Shown one piece after another: positions 35,840-45,086 of a stretch of 64,000 nucleotides of DNA; positions within the stretch are counted from its first letter, which is position 1, and the number at the start of each line of letters is the position of its first letter. Source of the DNA: Bradyrhizobium sp. SSBR45G (GTDB lineage Bacteria; Pseudomonadota; Alphaproteobacteria; Rhizobiales; Xanthobacteraceae); assembly GCF_030159255.1 (NCBI RefSeq), contig NZ_BSCT01000001.1, positions 581,429-645,428 on the forward strand, in the 5' to 3' direction. Both the position numbers and the translations under genes were made by a program. The notes below the pieces were generated by a model, which was not told the DNA's origin, searched no databases, and was given only the letters and a program-made list of their open reading frames with translations.

Positions 35840-36730
35840 ATGCATCACCCCGCTTCGAAACTGATGGCCGCGCTCTGGATGACCGGCTGGCTCAGCCTGA
35901 TGCTGGTGATGGCGGTGGCCGGGCGCGAGGCCATGCGCGAGCTCAACGTCTTCGAGCTGATGGAGCTGCGCTGCCTGATCGGCCTCGTGATGCTGTCACC
36001 GGTCATCGCGCTCAGCGGCGGCTTGGCCACGCTCCGCACCACGCGGCTGAAGCTGCACACCGCCCGCAACCTGATCCACTATGGCGCGCAGCTCGGCTGG
36101 TTCTTCGCGCTGACGCTGATCCCGATCGGCCAGGTCGTCGCGATCGAGTTCACGATGCCGATCTGGACCGCCCTGCTCGCAGCGACGTTCCTTGGCGAGC
36201 GCATCACCCTGTTCAAGCTCGCAGCCATCGTGCTCGGTCTCGTCGGCGTCGTCGTGATCGTTCGTCCTGACACTGGCGCGATCAATCCGGGCCAGCTCAT
36301 CGCCCTCGCGGCCGCCGTGGGCTTCGGCATCTCGATCGCGCTGGTCAAGTTCCTGACCCGCACCGAGCCGACCGTCTCGATCATCTTCTGGATGCTGGCA
36401 GTGCAATCGGTGGCCGGGCTCGTTCCGACGCTGCTGTTGTGGACGTGGCCATCGGCCACCGCCTGGGGGTGGATCGTCGTCGTCGCCTTGTGCGGCACCT
36501 TCTCGCACTTCTGCATGGCGCGGGCGATGCTCTATGCCGACGCCACCATCGTGATACCGATGGACTTCCTGCGGGTGCCGCTGACCGCGACGGTCGGCTG
36601 GCTGGTATATTCGGAGCGTCTTGACGGCTTCACGGTGCTCGGCGCCGTGCTGATTCTGGCGGGCAATCTGTTGAACCTGCGTCCACCGCAGCCTCAGCCG
36701 GTGCCGGTCCATCGATCGTCGCAAGGCTGA
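35840..36730 (+). CDS. EamA/DMT-superfamily membrane transporter
   Basis: 296 residues from ATG 35840; an earlier in-frame start at 35771 would put 23 non-hydrophobic residues in front of the first helix. There are ten predicted helices in two EamA halves (about 10-145 and 155-285). Typical features are ELMELRCLIGLVMLSP, IPIGQVVAIEFTMPIWTALLA and, in the second half, ATIVIPMDFLRVPLTATVGWLVYSE. Members export or import amino acids, nucleobases or other small metabolites across the inner membrane; substrate cannot be predicted. It stands alone, with the next + gene 208 bases away. Confidence 0.9.
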   Translation: MHHPASKLMAALWMTGWLSLMLVMAVAGREAMRELNVFELMELRCLIGLVMLSPVIALSGGLATLRTTRLKLHTARNLIHYGAQLGWFFALTLIPIGQVVAIEFTMPIWTALLAATFLGERITLFKLAAIVLGLVGVVVIVRPDTGAINPGQLIALAAAVGFGISIALVKFLTRTEPTVSIIFWMLAVQSVAGLVPTLLLWTWPSATAWGWIVVVALCGTFSHFCMARAMLYADATIVIPMDFLRVPLTATVGWLVYSERLDGFTVLGAVLILAGNLLNLRPPQPQPVPVHRSSQG

Positions 36731-36938
36731 TCCCGGGTTCTCAGCGCGTCCCGCCTGATCGTCTGTGATACATCTCACGGAACCGCCGGACTACACGTTT
36801 TCGGCGTTGGCTTCGCGCAACACTCGCAAACTGCTTTGTGGCGAAAACGAGATTTTTTGTTTGGGACCAAGACTTTTCGGGCTGATCCGCGACTAATGCT
36901 GCAGTGATCGCTTCGCTTGATCGTTAGGGGATCTTCTG

Positions 36939-38399
36939 ATGCGCTTTCTCACCATCACCTTGTCGCTGCTTTGCGTGGTGCTGACCGCCGAAGCCGCCAA
37001 GGCCGACCGCCGCGTCGCCTTCGTGGTCGGCAACGGCGCCTACAAGACCGTGACGCAATTGCCGAACCCGCCGGTCGATGCCAAGGCCATGGCGGCGACC
37101 TTGCGCAATGTCGGATTCGATGTCGTCGAGGGCACCAATCTCACGCGCGACAAGATGACCGAAAAGCTGCTCGACTTCGGTCGCAAGGCACAGGGCGCCG
37201 ACATCGCGGTGTTCTACTACGCCGGCCATGGCATCGCGATTGCCGGGACCAACTATCTGCTGCCGGTCGACGCCGATCTCAAATCGGAAATAGACGTCAA
37301 GCTCGGCTCGGCGATCAACATCGACGTCACGCTCGACCAGACCATGGGCGACGCCAAGGTCAAGCTGGTGTTCCTCGATGCCTGCCGCGACAATCCGTTT
37401 GCCGCCAAGATCAAGTCGAACTCGCCGACCCGCAGCGTGTCGGTGCAGACCGGCCTTGCTGAAATGAAGTCGGGCGAAGGCACCTTGATCGCATTCGCGA
37501 CGGGTCCCGGCCAGACGGCATTGGACGGTGATGCCGGCGCCAACAGCCCGTTCACCCGCGCGCTGATCTCGCACATCGCCCAGCCCGGCGTGGAGATCCA
37601 GCAAGCGATGACTGCGGTGCGCGCCCAGGTCAATGAGGAGACCAGCAAGGGCCAGCTGCCGTGGGGGCACACCAACCTGATCGGCGCGGTCTATCTCAAC
37701 CCGGCGGCGGCTCCCGCCGCGACGGCGGCCACGGCCGGCACCACCCCGGTGGCCGCCGCGGCGAGCCCGACGGCGGCCGAGGCCGAGCTCGAGTTCTGGC
37801 GCTCGGTGAAGGACTCCAACAAGCCGGAGGAGCTCAACGCCTATCTGTCGACCTATCCGAACGGGCAATTCAAATCGCTGGCGATGGCGCGCATCGCCTC
37901 GATCGAGAGCGGCGCCGTGAACACCGCGACCCGCAACGTCGCCAAGGGCGTCGATCCCGCGACCTTCACCGAGGAAGGGACCCAGGTCAGCGAGGACCAG
38001 ATCGGCCTCGACAAGACCAAGCGCCGCGACATCCAGCGCCGCCTGACCGGGCTCGGCTTCGACACCAAGATGACCGGATTGTTCGATGACGAGACCCGCG
38101 GCGTGATGAAGCGCTGGCAGGCCGCCAGAGGCTATCCGTCGACCGGCTTCCTGACCAAGCTGCAGCACAAGGCCCTTCTTGCCGAGCCGCAGCCGGCGCC
38201 CGCGACCGCCGCAGTGGGCGACGAGGCCAAGCCGCGCCGGGCCAAGCCCGCCGGCAACGTCGCTGCCGGCAACCCGCCGCCGCAGGGCGCGCCCGTCTAC
38301 CGCAATCCGCCGCCGCAGGACAATGCCGGCAATGCCGCCGGCGCCGCCTTCATCGGCGGCATGATGGGCGGCGTGCTCGGCGGTGCCCTGCGACGGTAA
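36939..38399 (+). CDS. Secreted caspase-like protein with peptidoglycan-binding-like domain (copy 1)
   Basis: 486 residues; AGGGGA sits eight bases before the ATG. A signal peptide (MRFLTITLSLLCVVLTAEAAKA) is followed by a caspase p20 fold: RRVAFVVGNGAYK, catalytic His97 in YYAGHGIAI and Cys149 in FLDACRDNPF. After an Ala/Thr/Pro linker comes a WRSVKDSN segment and, at about 355-415, a peptidoglycan-binding-like unit (DIQRRLTGLGFDTKMTGLFDDETR). The protein ends in a Pro-rich stretch and a glycine zipper, GGMMGGVLGGALRR. Both catalytic residues are present, so it may be an active orthocaspase or metacaspase-like protease cleaving after Arg/Lys in the periplasm. A near copy follows at 38574. 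Confidence 0.9.
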   Translation: MRFLTITLSLLCVVLTAEAAKADRRVAFVVGNGAYKTVTQLPNPPVDAKAMAATLRNVGFDVVEGTNLTRDKMTEKLLDFGRKAQGADIAVFYYAGHGIAIAGTNYLLPVDADLKSEIDVKLGSAINIDVTLDQTMGDAKVKLVFLDACRDNPFAAKIKSNSPTRSVSVQTGLAEMKSGEGTLIAFATGPGQTALDGDAGANSPFTRALISHIAQPGVEIQQAMTAVRAQVNEETSKGQLPWGHTNLIGAVYLNPAAAPAATAATAGTTPVAAAASPTAAEAELEFWRSVKDSNKPEELNAYLSTYPNGQFKSLAMARIASIESGAVNTATRNVAKGVDPATFTEEGTQVSEDQIGLDKTKRRDIQRRLTGLGFDTKMTGLFDDETRGVMKRWQAARGYPSTGFLTKLQHKALLAEPQPAPATAAVGDEAKPRRAKPAGNVAAGNPPPQGAPVYRNPPPQDNAGNAAGAAFIGGMMGGVLGGALRR

Positions 38400-38421
38400 A
38401 TTCAACACATGCTTGCAGGCC

Positions 38422-38451
38422 AAAGCCCGCGCCCAACGGCGCGGGCTTTTT
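38422..38451 (+). terminator. Intrinsic terminator after caspase-like copy 1
   Basis: Arms AAAGCCCGCGCC and GGCGCGGGCTTT with a four-base loop and a run of five T. It makes the first caspase-like gene a separate transcript from the second copy. Confidence 0.88.
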
Positions 38452-38573
38452 GCATGGACCCCTGCCCCCCGGCTCCCACAACTGCTGATTTGACCTGGGC
38501 TGATCACGTCTTTTCAGTGTAGATATGATGGCGAATTTGCGTCGCCGATCATGCCTCGATGGGGGAATTTCAG

Positions 38574-39992
38574 ATGCGGGTGCTCAGCCTCATTCCGGCG
38601 CCGGTGCTGGCGTTGGTCATGTCCGTGCTCGCAGTCGGCGCCGCGCAGGCCGACCGTCGCGTGGCCTTCGTGGTCGGCAACGGCGCCTACAGGAACGTCG
38701 CGCAGCTGCCCAACCCGCCGGTCGATGCCAAGGCGATAGCAGTCACGCTGCGCAATGTCGGCTTCGACGTCGTCGAGGGCACCAATCTCACCCGCGAGCA
38801 GATGACCGAGAAGCTGCTCGAGTTCGGCCGCCGCAGCCAGGGCGCCGACGTCGCCGTGTTCTACTATGCCGGCCACGGCATCGCGATCTCCGGCACCAAC
38901 TACCTGCTGCCCATCGATGCCGACATCAAGTCGGAGATGGACGCCAAGCTCGGCGCCGCCATCAATGTCGACATCACGCTCGACCAGACATTGGGCGATG
39001 CCAAGGTCAAGCTGGTGTTCCTCGACGCCTGCCGCGACAATCCGTTCGCCGCCAAGATCAGGTCGAGCGCATCCACCCGCAGCGTCTCGGTGCAGACAGG
39101 CCTTGCCGAGATGAAATCCGGCGAGGGCACTCTGATCGCGTTCGCGACCGGCCCAGGGCAGACCGCGCTCGACGGTGAGGCCGGCACCAACAGCCCGTTC
39201 ACACGCGCCCTGATCGCGCACATCACCCAGCCAGGCCTCGAGATCCAGCAGGCCATGACCAAGGTCCGCGCCCAGGTCAACGAGGAGACCGGCAAGGGCC
39301 AGCTGCCCTGGGGCCATACCAACCTGATCGGCGCTGTCTATCTGAACCCGGCGGCGGCAGGAGCACCTGCCAGCGCCGCCCCGGCGGCCATTGCCGCGGT
39401 CCAGCCGGCAAACGACGTCGAGCTGGAATTCTGGCGCTCGGTCAAGGACTCCAACAAGGCCGAGGAGCTCAAGGCCTATCTGACCAACTATCCGAACGGT
39501 CAGTTCAGATCGCTGGCGCTGGCCCGGGTGGCGTCGCTCGACAATGGCCCGTCGACCACGACGCGCAACCTGACGACCGGCGTCGATCCCCTGACCTTCA
39601 CCGAAGAGGGCACGCAAGTCAGCGAGGACCAGATCGGTCTCGACAAGGGCCAGCGCCGCGACGTGCAGCGCCGGCTGACCGGGCTCGGCTTCGATACCAG
39701 GGTGAGCGGCAAGTTCGACGGCGACACCCGTGCCGTGCTCAAGCGCTGGCAGGCGGCGCGCGGCTATCCGTCGAGCGGCTATCTCACCAGGCTGCAGCAC
39801 AAGGCCCTGCTGGCCGAGATCGTCCCGGCCGCTGCGACGGCCAGCGCCGACGAGGAGCGTCCGACCCGCCGGGCACAGCGCAGCAGCGGGGGTGGCGGCG
39901 GTGGCGGACATCATCGCGGCGGTCCGGACGCCGGTGCCGCCTTCATTGGCGGCATGATGGGCGGAATGCTCGGCGGTGCATTCCGCCGCTGA
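38574..39992 (+). CDS. Secreted caspase-like protein with peptidoglycan-binding-like domain (copy 2)
   Basis: 472 residues from ATG 38574, chosen because GGGGGA lies eight bases upstream, in the same arrangement as in copy 1; an ATG at 38559 is in frame but would bury that site. Signal peptide RVLSLIPAPVLALVMSVLAV, cleavage before DRRVAFV. His101 (YYAGHGIAI) and Cys153 (FLDACRDNPF) form the caspase dyad. The WRSVKDSN segment, the PG-binding-like unit (DVQRRLTGLGFDTRVSG) and the C-terminal zipper GGMMGGMLGGAFRR are all conserved with copy 1. Linkers and a Gly/His patch before the tail differ. The pair arose by tandem duplication and both copies look functional. Confidence 0.9.
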   Translation: MRVLSLIPAPVLALVMSVLAVGAAQADRRVAFVVGNGAYRNVAQLPNPPVDAKAIAVTLRNVGFDVVEGTNLTREQMTEKLLEFGRRSQGADVAVFYYAGHGIAISGTNYLLPIDADIKSEMDAKLGAAINVDITLDQTLGDAKVKLVFLDACRDNPFAAKIRSSASTRSVSVQTGLAEMKSGEGTLIAFATGPGQTALDGEAGTNSPFTRALIAHITQPGLEIQQAMTKVRAQVNEETGKGQLPWGHTNLIGAVYLNPAAAGAPASAAPAAIAAVQPANDVELEFWRSVKDSNKAEELKAYLTNYPNGQFRSLALARVASLDNGPSTTTRNLTTGVDPLTFTEEGTQVSEDQIGLDKGQRRDVQRRLTGLGFDTRVSGKFDGDTRAVLKRWQAARGYPSSGYLTRLQHKALLAEIVPAAATASADEERPTRRAQRSSGGGGGGGHHRGGPDAGAAFIGGMMGGMLGGAFRR

Positions 39993-40046
39993 GCATCCGC
40001 GGTCTCCGGACAATCGCCGCTGCGACGCGGCTCGCGCGCAGGCCTT

Positions 40047-40080
40047 GAAGCGGCGGTGACTCACGCCCCGCCGCTTCCTT
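40047..40080. terminator. Two-way terminator between caspase-like copy 2 and the brnA-like gene
   Basis: Perfect 10-bp arms GAAGCGGCGG and CCGCCGCTTC with an 11-base loop, then CTTTG, midway between two convergent genes. Confidence 0.65.
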
Positions 40081-40100
40081 TGCCAGTCAGAGCACTTCAG

Positions 40101-40340
40101 TCACAGCCCCGCCGCCTTGCGCAGGGCGTCATTGATGCGGTCCTGCCAGCCGGGCCCTTCGGACTGGAAGTGCTCCAGCACGTCCTGATCGATCCGCAAG
40201 GTCACCTGCTCGCGGACACCCGGGACCGCCGTCTTCTTCGGCAGCGCCTCCACCGGCTTGGTCGTCACCTTCTTGAACGCTGCCTCCGCCTCGGTGCGGG
40301 GATCGGCGAGCGTGCGGGGGCGCCGGGGCTGGTCGGCCAT
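40101..40340 (-). CDS. BrnA-like antitoxin (no toxin partner seen)
   Basis: 79 residues. The C-terminal half, VTLRIDQDVLEHFQSEGPGWQDRINDALRKAAG, is the ribbon-helix-helix signature of BrnA/DUF4415-type antitoxins, which dimerise and bind DNA of their own operon. In the usual module a BrnT toxin gene precedes brnA; here the gene directly upstream is cysK, ending two bases before this start, and no BrnT-like sequence is found on either strand nearby. It is thus an orphan, co-transcribed with cysK, and might have been recruited as a regulator. Confidence 0.78.
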   Translation of the reverse strand: MADQPRRPRTLADPRTEAEAAFKKVTTKPVEALPKKTAVPGVREQVTLRIDQDVLEHFQSEGPGWQDRINDALRKAAGL

Positions 40341-40342
40341 GA

Positions 40343-41311
<969 letters not shown>

Positions 41312-41887
41312 GAGATCGCTCCTTGCGCCATTTTGGCGCGACATTGACAATGGTCCTGACCATCTTCAGCGAGCTTGTTGCGCTGCGCAAGCACGTTTAC
41401 GCGATCACCTGATCATCGCGGCGCACAACAAGTCGTCGCTAAATTACGCAAAACCAACGCATTTGTGTTGCGACAAGGTCAACGAACTCGGTGTATGTTA
41501 GACTTCAGTCGGGTGCAGATTCACGACGCGCCGCCGACTGCGATCCGACCTCACATCAGCACGACATCATCGCCGGGACATCCGCGCGAAGATTAGCAAG
41601 AAGACATCAGCAAGATGTCATCTTCGGAATGGTATAAGCAGGACGTCGGTGCCACACCGGATCGTCCCGGTAGAACAGACCAGCTAACACTGACCACATA
41701 AGAAGAGACCACCAGACAAACTCTTTGTGTGACGGACTTCAGACCTGTTGGAAGTTGGACGAGTTGAATCTTGGACGTGTCGAAAATCGTACCTGTCGCA
41801 AACCAGACCAGTTCGAAACGCGCCACGCCCGAAGTTGCAATCACTCAAACAGAAAACCACAACAAAGAGATCGCCCAGGAGGTCACT
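41312..41887. other. Intergenic region between cysK and a zinc-ribbon gene
   Basis: 576 bases between divergent genes, with a lower GC content from about 41400 to 41870. A hairpin with arms AGACATC and GATGTCAT-like sequence lies at about 41598-41624. TTGCGA and TATGTT separated by about 17 bases near 41470-41495 could be a promoter for the + gene. An in-frame extension of the zinc-ribbon gene back to 41771 is not supported by a ribosome-binding site. Confidence 0.4.
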
Positions 41888-42106
41888 ATGTCAGCACTCG
41901 CTGATCTCATGTCGGCTGCATCGTCCCGCCCGGAGCCCCGCGGCTGTGATCTGCCGACGTGCCCGGTCTGCGCCGATTCCATGATCGCTGCTGAAGCATC
42001 GGCGTATCTGGCCGACAATGCGATCAGCTATCTCTGGACCTGCGACACCTGCGGCTACGGTTTCGTCACCAAGCACGCGGTGAAAAGCCGCTTCGTCTGC
42101 AACTGA
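41888..42106 (+). CDS. Small zinc-ribbon protein
   Basis: 72 residues. The start is fixed by AGGAGG at 41877-41882, five bases before ATG 41888. Two knuckles, CPVC (25-28) and CDTC (52-55), form a likely zinc ribbon, with extra cysteines at 20 and 71. The part between is helical (AEASAYLADNAISYLW). There is no signal peptide, so it is cytoplasmic. Small proteins of this kind bind zinc and sometimes nucleic acid, but no function is known for this one. It has a long AT-richer leader and stands alone. Confidence 0.8.
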   Translation: MSALADLMSAASSRPEPRGCDLPTCPVCADSMIAAEASAYLADNAISYLWTCDTCGYGFVTKHAVKSRFVCN

Positions 42107-42236
42107 ACCACCAACGAAACGTTCCGCGACGCGATGCCGCTGCCATCGCGTCGGCGCCATGTCGGTCAGCTGACCGCAAATCTCATCCCATTCGAACCCG
42201 ATGACGGACTGACGGCTCCCGCGCCGGCGGTGGCCG

Positions 42237-43391
42237 TCAACTGGCGCGTGGAGCGATGTCGCCGCGAGCCCAATCCGCCTTGGTCCGCAGGTAGAACTCC
42301 TCGAATCGAGCTTGCGCGATCGCCTCGCGCATCCCGGCCATCAGCTGCTGGAAATAGGCGATGTTGATCTCCGACAGCAAGGTCGCGCCGAGCGCCTCAC
42401 CGGCCTTGATCAGGTGGTGCAGATAGGCCCGCGCGTAGCTTCGCGCCGGCGGCCATGGGCTTTCCTCATCCAGCGGACGCGGGTCATCGGCGTGGCGCGC
42501 ATTGCGCAGGTTGACCGGCCCGAAGCGCGTATAGGCGACGCCGTGGCGGCCGTTGCGGGTCGGCAGCACGCAGTCGAACATGTCGATGCCGCGCCTCGTC
42601 GACTCCAGGAGATCATCGGGTGTGCCGACGCCCATCAGATAGCGCGGCCGGTTCGCCGGCAGCGCCGGCGCGGTGGCCTCGATCATCTCCAGCATGACGG
42701 CCTGCGGCTCGCCGACGGCGAGGCCGCCGATCGCGTAGCCATGGAAACCGATGTCGACCAGCGCCTCCGCGCTCGTCAGCCGCAGCGCCGGCACGTCGCC
42801 GCCCTGCACGATGCCGAACAGCATGTAGCCGGCAGGCGCGCTCTCGAAGGCGCGGCGGCAGCGCTCGGCCCAGCGCAGCGACAGCCGCATCGCCCGCTCG
42901 ATGTCGTCAGGCTCGGCCGGCAGCCGCACGCATTCGTCGAGCTGCATGGCGATGTCGGAGTTGAGCAGGCGCTGCACCTCGATGGCGCGCTCAGGCGACA
43001 GCTCGATCTTGGCGCCGTCGATATGCGAGCGGAACGTCACCGCCTGCTCGGTGACCTTGCGCAAGCCCGACAGCGACATCACCTGGAAGCCGCCGGAATC
43101 GGTCAGCATCGGTCCGCCCCAGCCGGTGAAGCGCTGCAGGCCGCCCAGCGCTGCGATGCGTTCGGCCGTCGGCCGCAGCATCAGGTGATAGGTGTTGCCG
43201 AGCACGATGTCGGCGCCGGCCTCGCGCACGTCGCGCCAGTGGACACCCTTCATCGCGCCGGCCGTGCCGACCGGCATGAAGGCGGGGGTCCGGACCACGC
43301 CATGCGGCGTCGTCAGCCGGCCCGTGCGGGCCGCACCGTCCGTGCCGAGCAGTTCGAAATGATTGGGAAGTTGGTCGCCGGGGGAGCTCAT
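42237..43391 (-). CDS. tgt: Queuine tRNA-ribosyltransferase lacking the zinc ligands
   Basis: 384 residues, full length. It exchanges guanine 34 of GUN-anticodon tRNAs for preQ1. The general acid/base Asp98 (LTDSGGFQ) and nucleophile Asp273 (MFDCVLPTR) are in place, as is the substrate region VQGGD. In Zymomonas Tgt one zinc ion is held by Cys302, Cys304, Cys307 and His333; the aligned residues here are Ser311, Trp313, Ala316 and Ile342, within LDEESPWPPARSYARAYLHHL and SEINIAYFQQL. The surrounding residues are well conserved, so this is not a frameshift. queA, the next step, lies at 45087 on the same strand, with asd inserted between. Confidence 0.93.
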   Translation of the reverse strand: MSSPGDQLPNHFELLGTDGAARTGRLTTPHGVVRTPAFMPVGTAGAMKGVHWRDVREAGADIVLGNTYHLMLRPTAERIAALGGLQRFTGWGGPMLTDSGGFQVMSLSGLRKVTEQAVTFRSHIDGAKIELSPERAIEVQRLLNSDIAMQLDECVRLPAEPDDIERAMRLSLRWAERCRRAFESAPAGYMLFGIVQGGDVPALRLTSAEALVDIGFHGYAIGGLAVGEPQAVMLEMIEATAPALPANRPRYLMGVGTPDDLLESTRRGIDMFDCVLPTRNGRHGVAYTRFGPVNLRNARHADDPRPLDEESPWPPARSYARAYLHHLIKAGEALGATLLSEINIAYFQQLMAGMREAIAQARFEEFYLRTKADWARGDIAPRAS

Positions 43392-43600
43392 GGCGGGCTT
43401 ATTGCGTCAGGACGGCCCCCGATTCAACCGTGATCGGCGGCGTTTTCGCCGCTCCCGGCCGTTGACGGCGGTTCCGCGTGCCCCTATGGTCCCGCGCCAT
43501 GTCGACCTCGACCAAACGCACGACGAAAACGAGCAAGCCCTTGAGGGCCTCGGGAGGCGTGCGCGCGTAATCGAACTCGATCGCGACCATCTTCGAACCG

Positions 43601-43634
43601 AAGCCCCGCCTGATGAAGGTCCGGGGCTTTTTTA
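43601..43634 (+). terminator. Terminator-like hairpin just before asd
   Basis: Arms AAGCCCCG and CGGGGCTT with a loop of about 13 bases and a run of six T follow the form of an intrinsic terminator, yet it stands 30 bases upstream of the asd start and no + gene precedes it. It could end a short leader transcript, making it an attenuator, or end a small RNA; the only open frame before it is 23 codons at 43499-43570. Confidence 0.7.
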
Positions 43635-43664
43635 TTGCCCAAATTTCAACCGGAGACCCAAGAC

Positions 43665-44690
43665 GTGCCTCACGATCCCACCATTGCCATCGTCGGCGTT
43701 ACCGGCGCCGTCGGCGCCGAATTCATCGCCACCCTGGAGCGCCGCAACGTCCGGGTCGGCAAGCTGAAGGCGCTGGCGAGCGCCCGCTCGGCCGGCCAGA
43801 CGCTGACTTTCCGCGGCCAGCCCGTCGTGATCGAGGAGCTCAATGAGCGCTCGTTCGAGGGCGTCGACATCGCGCTGTTCTCGGCCGGCAGCGGCATCTC
43901 CAGGAAGTTCGCGCCGATCGCCGTCAGGTCCGGCGCTGTCGTTGTCGACAACTCCTCGGCCTTCCGCATGGACCCCAACGTGCCGCTGGTGATCCCGGAG
44001 ATCAATGCCCGCCGCATCCGCGACCACAAGGGCATCATCGCCAACCCGAATTGCGCGGCGATCACGGCGCTGGTGCCGCTGTGGCCGATCCACCAGCAGA
44101 ACCGCATCAAGCGCGTCATCATCTCGACCTATCAGGCTGCCAGCGGCGCCGGTGCGGCCGCTATGGACGAGCTGGTGCAGTCGACCCGCGCGAACCTCAA
44201 CGGCCAGGTCTATGCGCCGAAGGTGATGCCGCATCCGTTCGCGTTCAATCTGTTCAGCCACAACACGGCCATCGATCCCGACACCGGCTACAACGACGAA
44301 GAGACCAAGGTCATCAACGAGACCCGCAAGATCTTCGAGGACGAAGGCATCGCAATCGGCGTCACCTGCGTCCGCGTGCCGGTGCTGCGCGCCCATTGCG
44401 AGGCCATCACCTTCGAATGCGAGAAGCCGATCACGGAAGACGAGGTCCGCCGCATCCTCGCCACCGCGCCGGGCGTGCGCATCGTCGACGACCGCGCCAA
44501 CAACTACTTCCCCATGCCGGTCGACGCGTCCGGCCAGGACGACGTGCTGGTGGGGCGCATCCGCAAGGACCTGTCGGATCCGAGTGGGCATTCCATCGCG
44601 ATGTTCGTGGCAGCAGACCAGCTGCTCAAGGGCGCCGCGCTGAATGCCGTGCAAATTGCGGAGCTCCTGCCGGAGCGGGCGATGGCGTAA
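43665..44690 (+). CDS. asd: Aspartate-semialdehyde dehydrogenase
   Basis: 341 residues from a GTG at 43665, nine bases after CGGAGA; a TTG at 43635 is in frame but would sit on the terminator's T tract. It reduces aspartyl phosphate to aspartate semialdehyde with NADPH, feeding lysine/diaminopimelate, threonine and methionine. The NADPH loop is GVTGAVGAEF, the catalytic cysteine is Cys130 in ANPNCAAI and the substrate region is RVPVLRAHCE. It is transcribed opposite to tgt and queA on either side. Its expression may be set by the hairpin directly upstream. Confidence 0.95.
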   Translation: MPHDPTIAIVGVTGAVGAEFIATLERRNVRVGKLKALASARSAGQTLTFRGQPVVIEELNERSFEGVDIALFSAGSGISRKFAPIAVRSGAVVVDNSSAFRMDPNVPLVIPEINARRIRDHKGIIANPNCAAITALVPLWPIHQQNRIKRVIISTYQAASGAGAAAMDELVQSTRANLNGQVYAPKVMPHPFAFNLFSHNTAIDPDTGYNDEETKVINETRKIFEDEGIAIGVTCVRVPVLRAHCEAITFECEKPITEDEVRRILATAPGVRIVDDRANNYFPMPVDASGQDDVLVGRIRKDLSDPSGHSIAMFVAADQLLKGAALNAVQIAELLPERAMA

Positions 44691-44716
44691 GCCGGCCCTG
44701 CTCCGTCCACGCCCAC

Positions 44717-44821
44717 GCTGTCATCATCCGCGAAAGCGGGTGATCCAGTACTCACCGGCAGAAGTTATTGACCGGGATGCCGCAGCGTACTGGATTTCCC
44801 GCCTTCGCGGGGAATGACAGC
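44717..44821. repeat. Imperfect inverted repeat, intergenic palindromic family 1
   Basis: The left end GCTGTCAT...CGCGAAAGCGGG...GATCCAGTAC pairs with the right end GTACTGGAT...CCCGCCTTCGCGGGG...ATGACAGC. Elements of this kind are scattered between genes in Bradyrhizobium and Rhodopseudomonas chromosomes and can fold as long RNA hairpins. Confidence 0.75.
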
Positions 44822-44873
44822 GGAGTGTGCGGCAGCAGATCGGCTTGCGGCCACCTGCGACGACACTCTCCTT

Positions 44874-45025
44874 CGTCATTCCGGGGCGCGCGAAAGCGCG
44901 AGCCCGGAATCCATAGCCACAGGCGGCAATGAGGCGCGAGATATGTGTGGCGCTTGCCTTCGAGAAAACGGCCGCTCGTGGTTATGGATTCCGGGCTCAT
45001 CGCTGCGCGATGCCCCGGAATGACG
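44874..45025. repeat. Imperfect inverted repeat, intergenic palindromic family 2
   Basis: The left arm CGTCATTCCGGGGCGCGCGA and onward to CGGAATCCATA pairs with TATGGATTCCGGGC onward to GCCCCGGAATGACG, around an asymmetrical centre. It lies just past the queA stop and may serve as its transcript end. Confidence 0.75.
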
Positions 45026-45086
45026 GCGGATGGACCGGTGCTCATCGTCTGATGACAGCGGTCCTGGTCGCGGCGCATGCGCAGCT

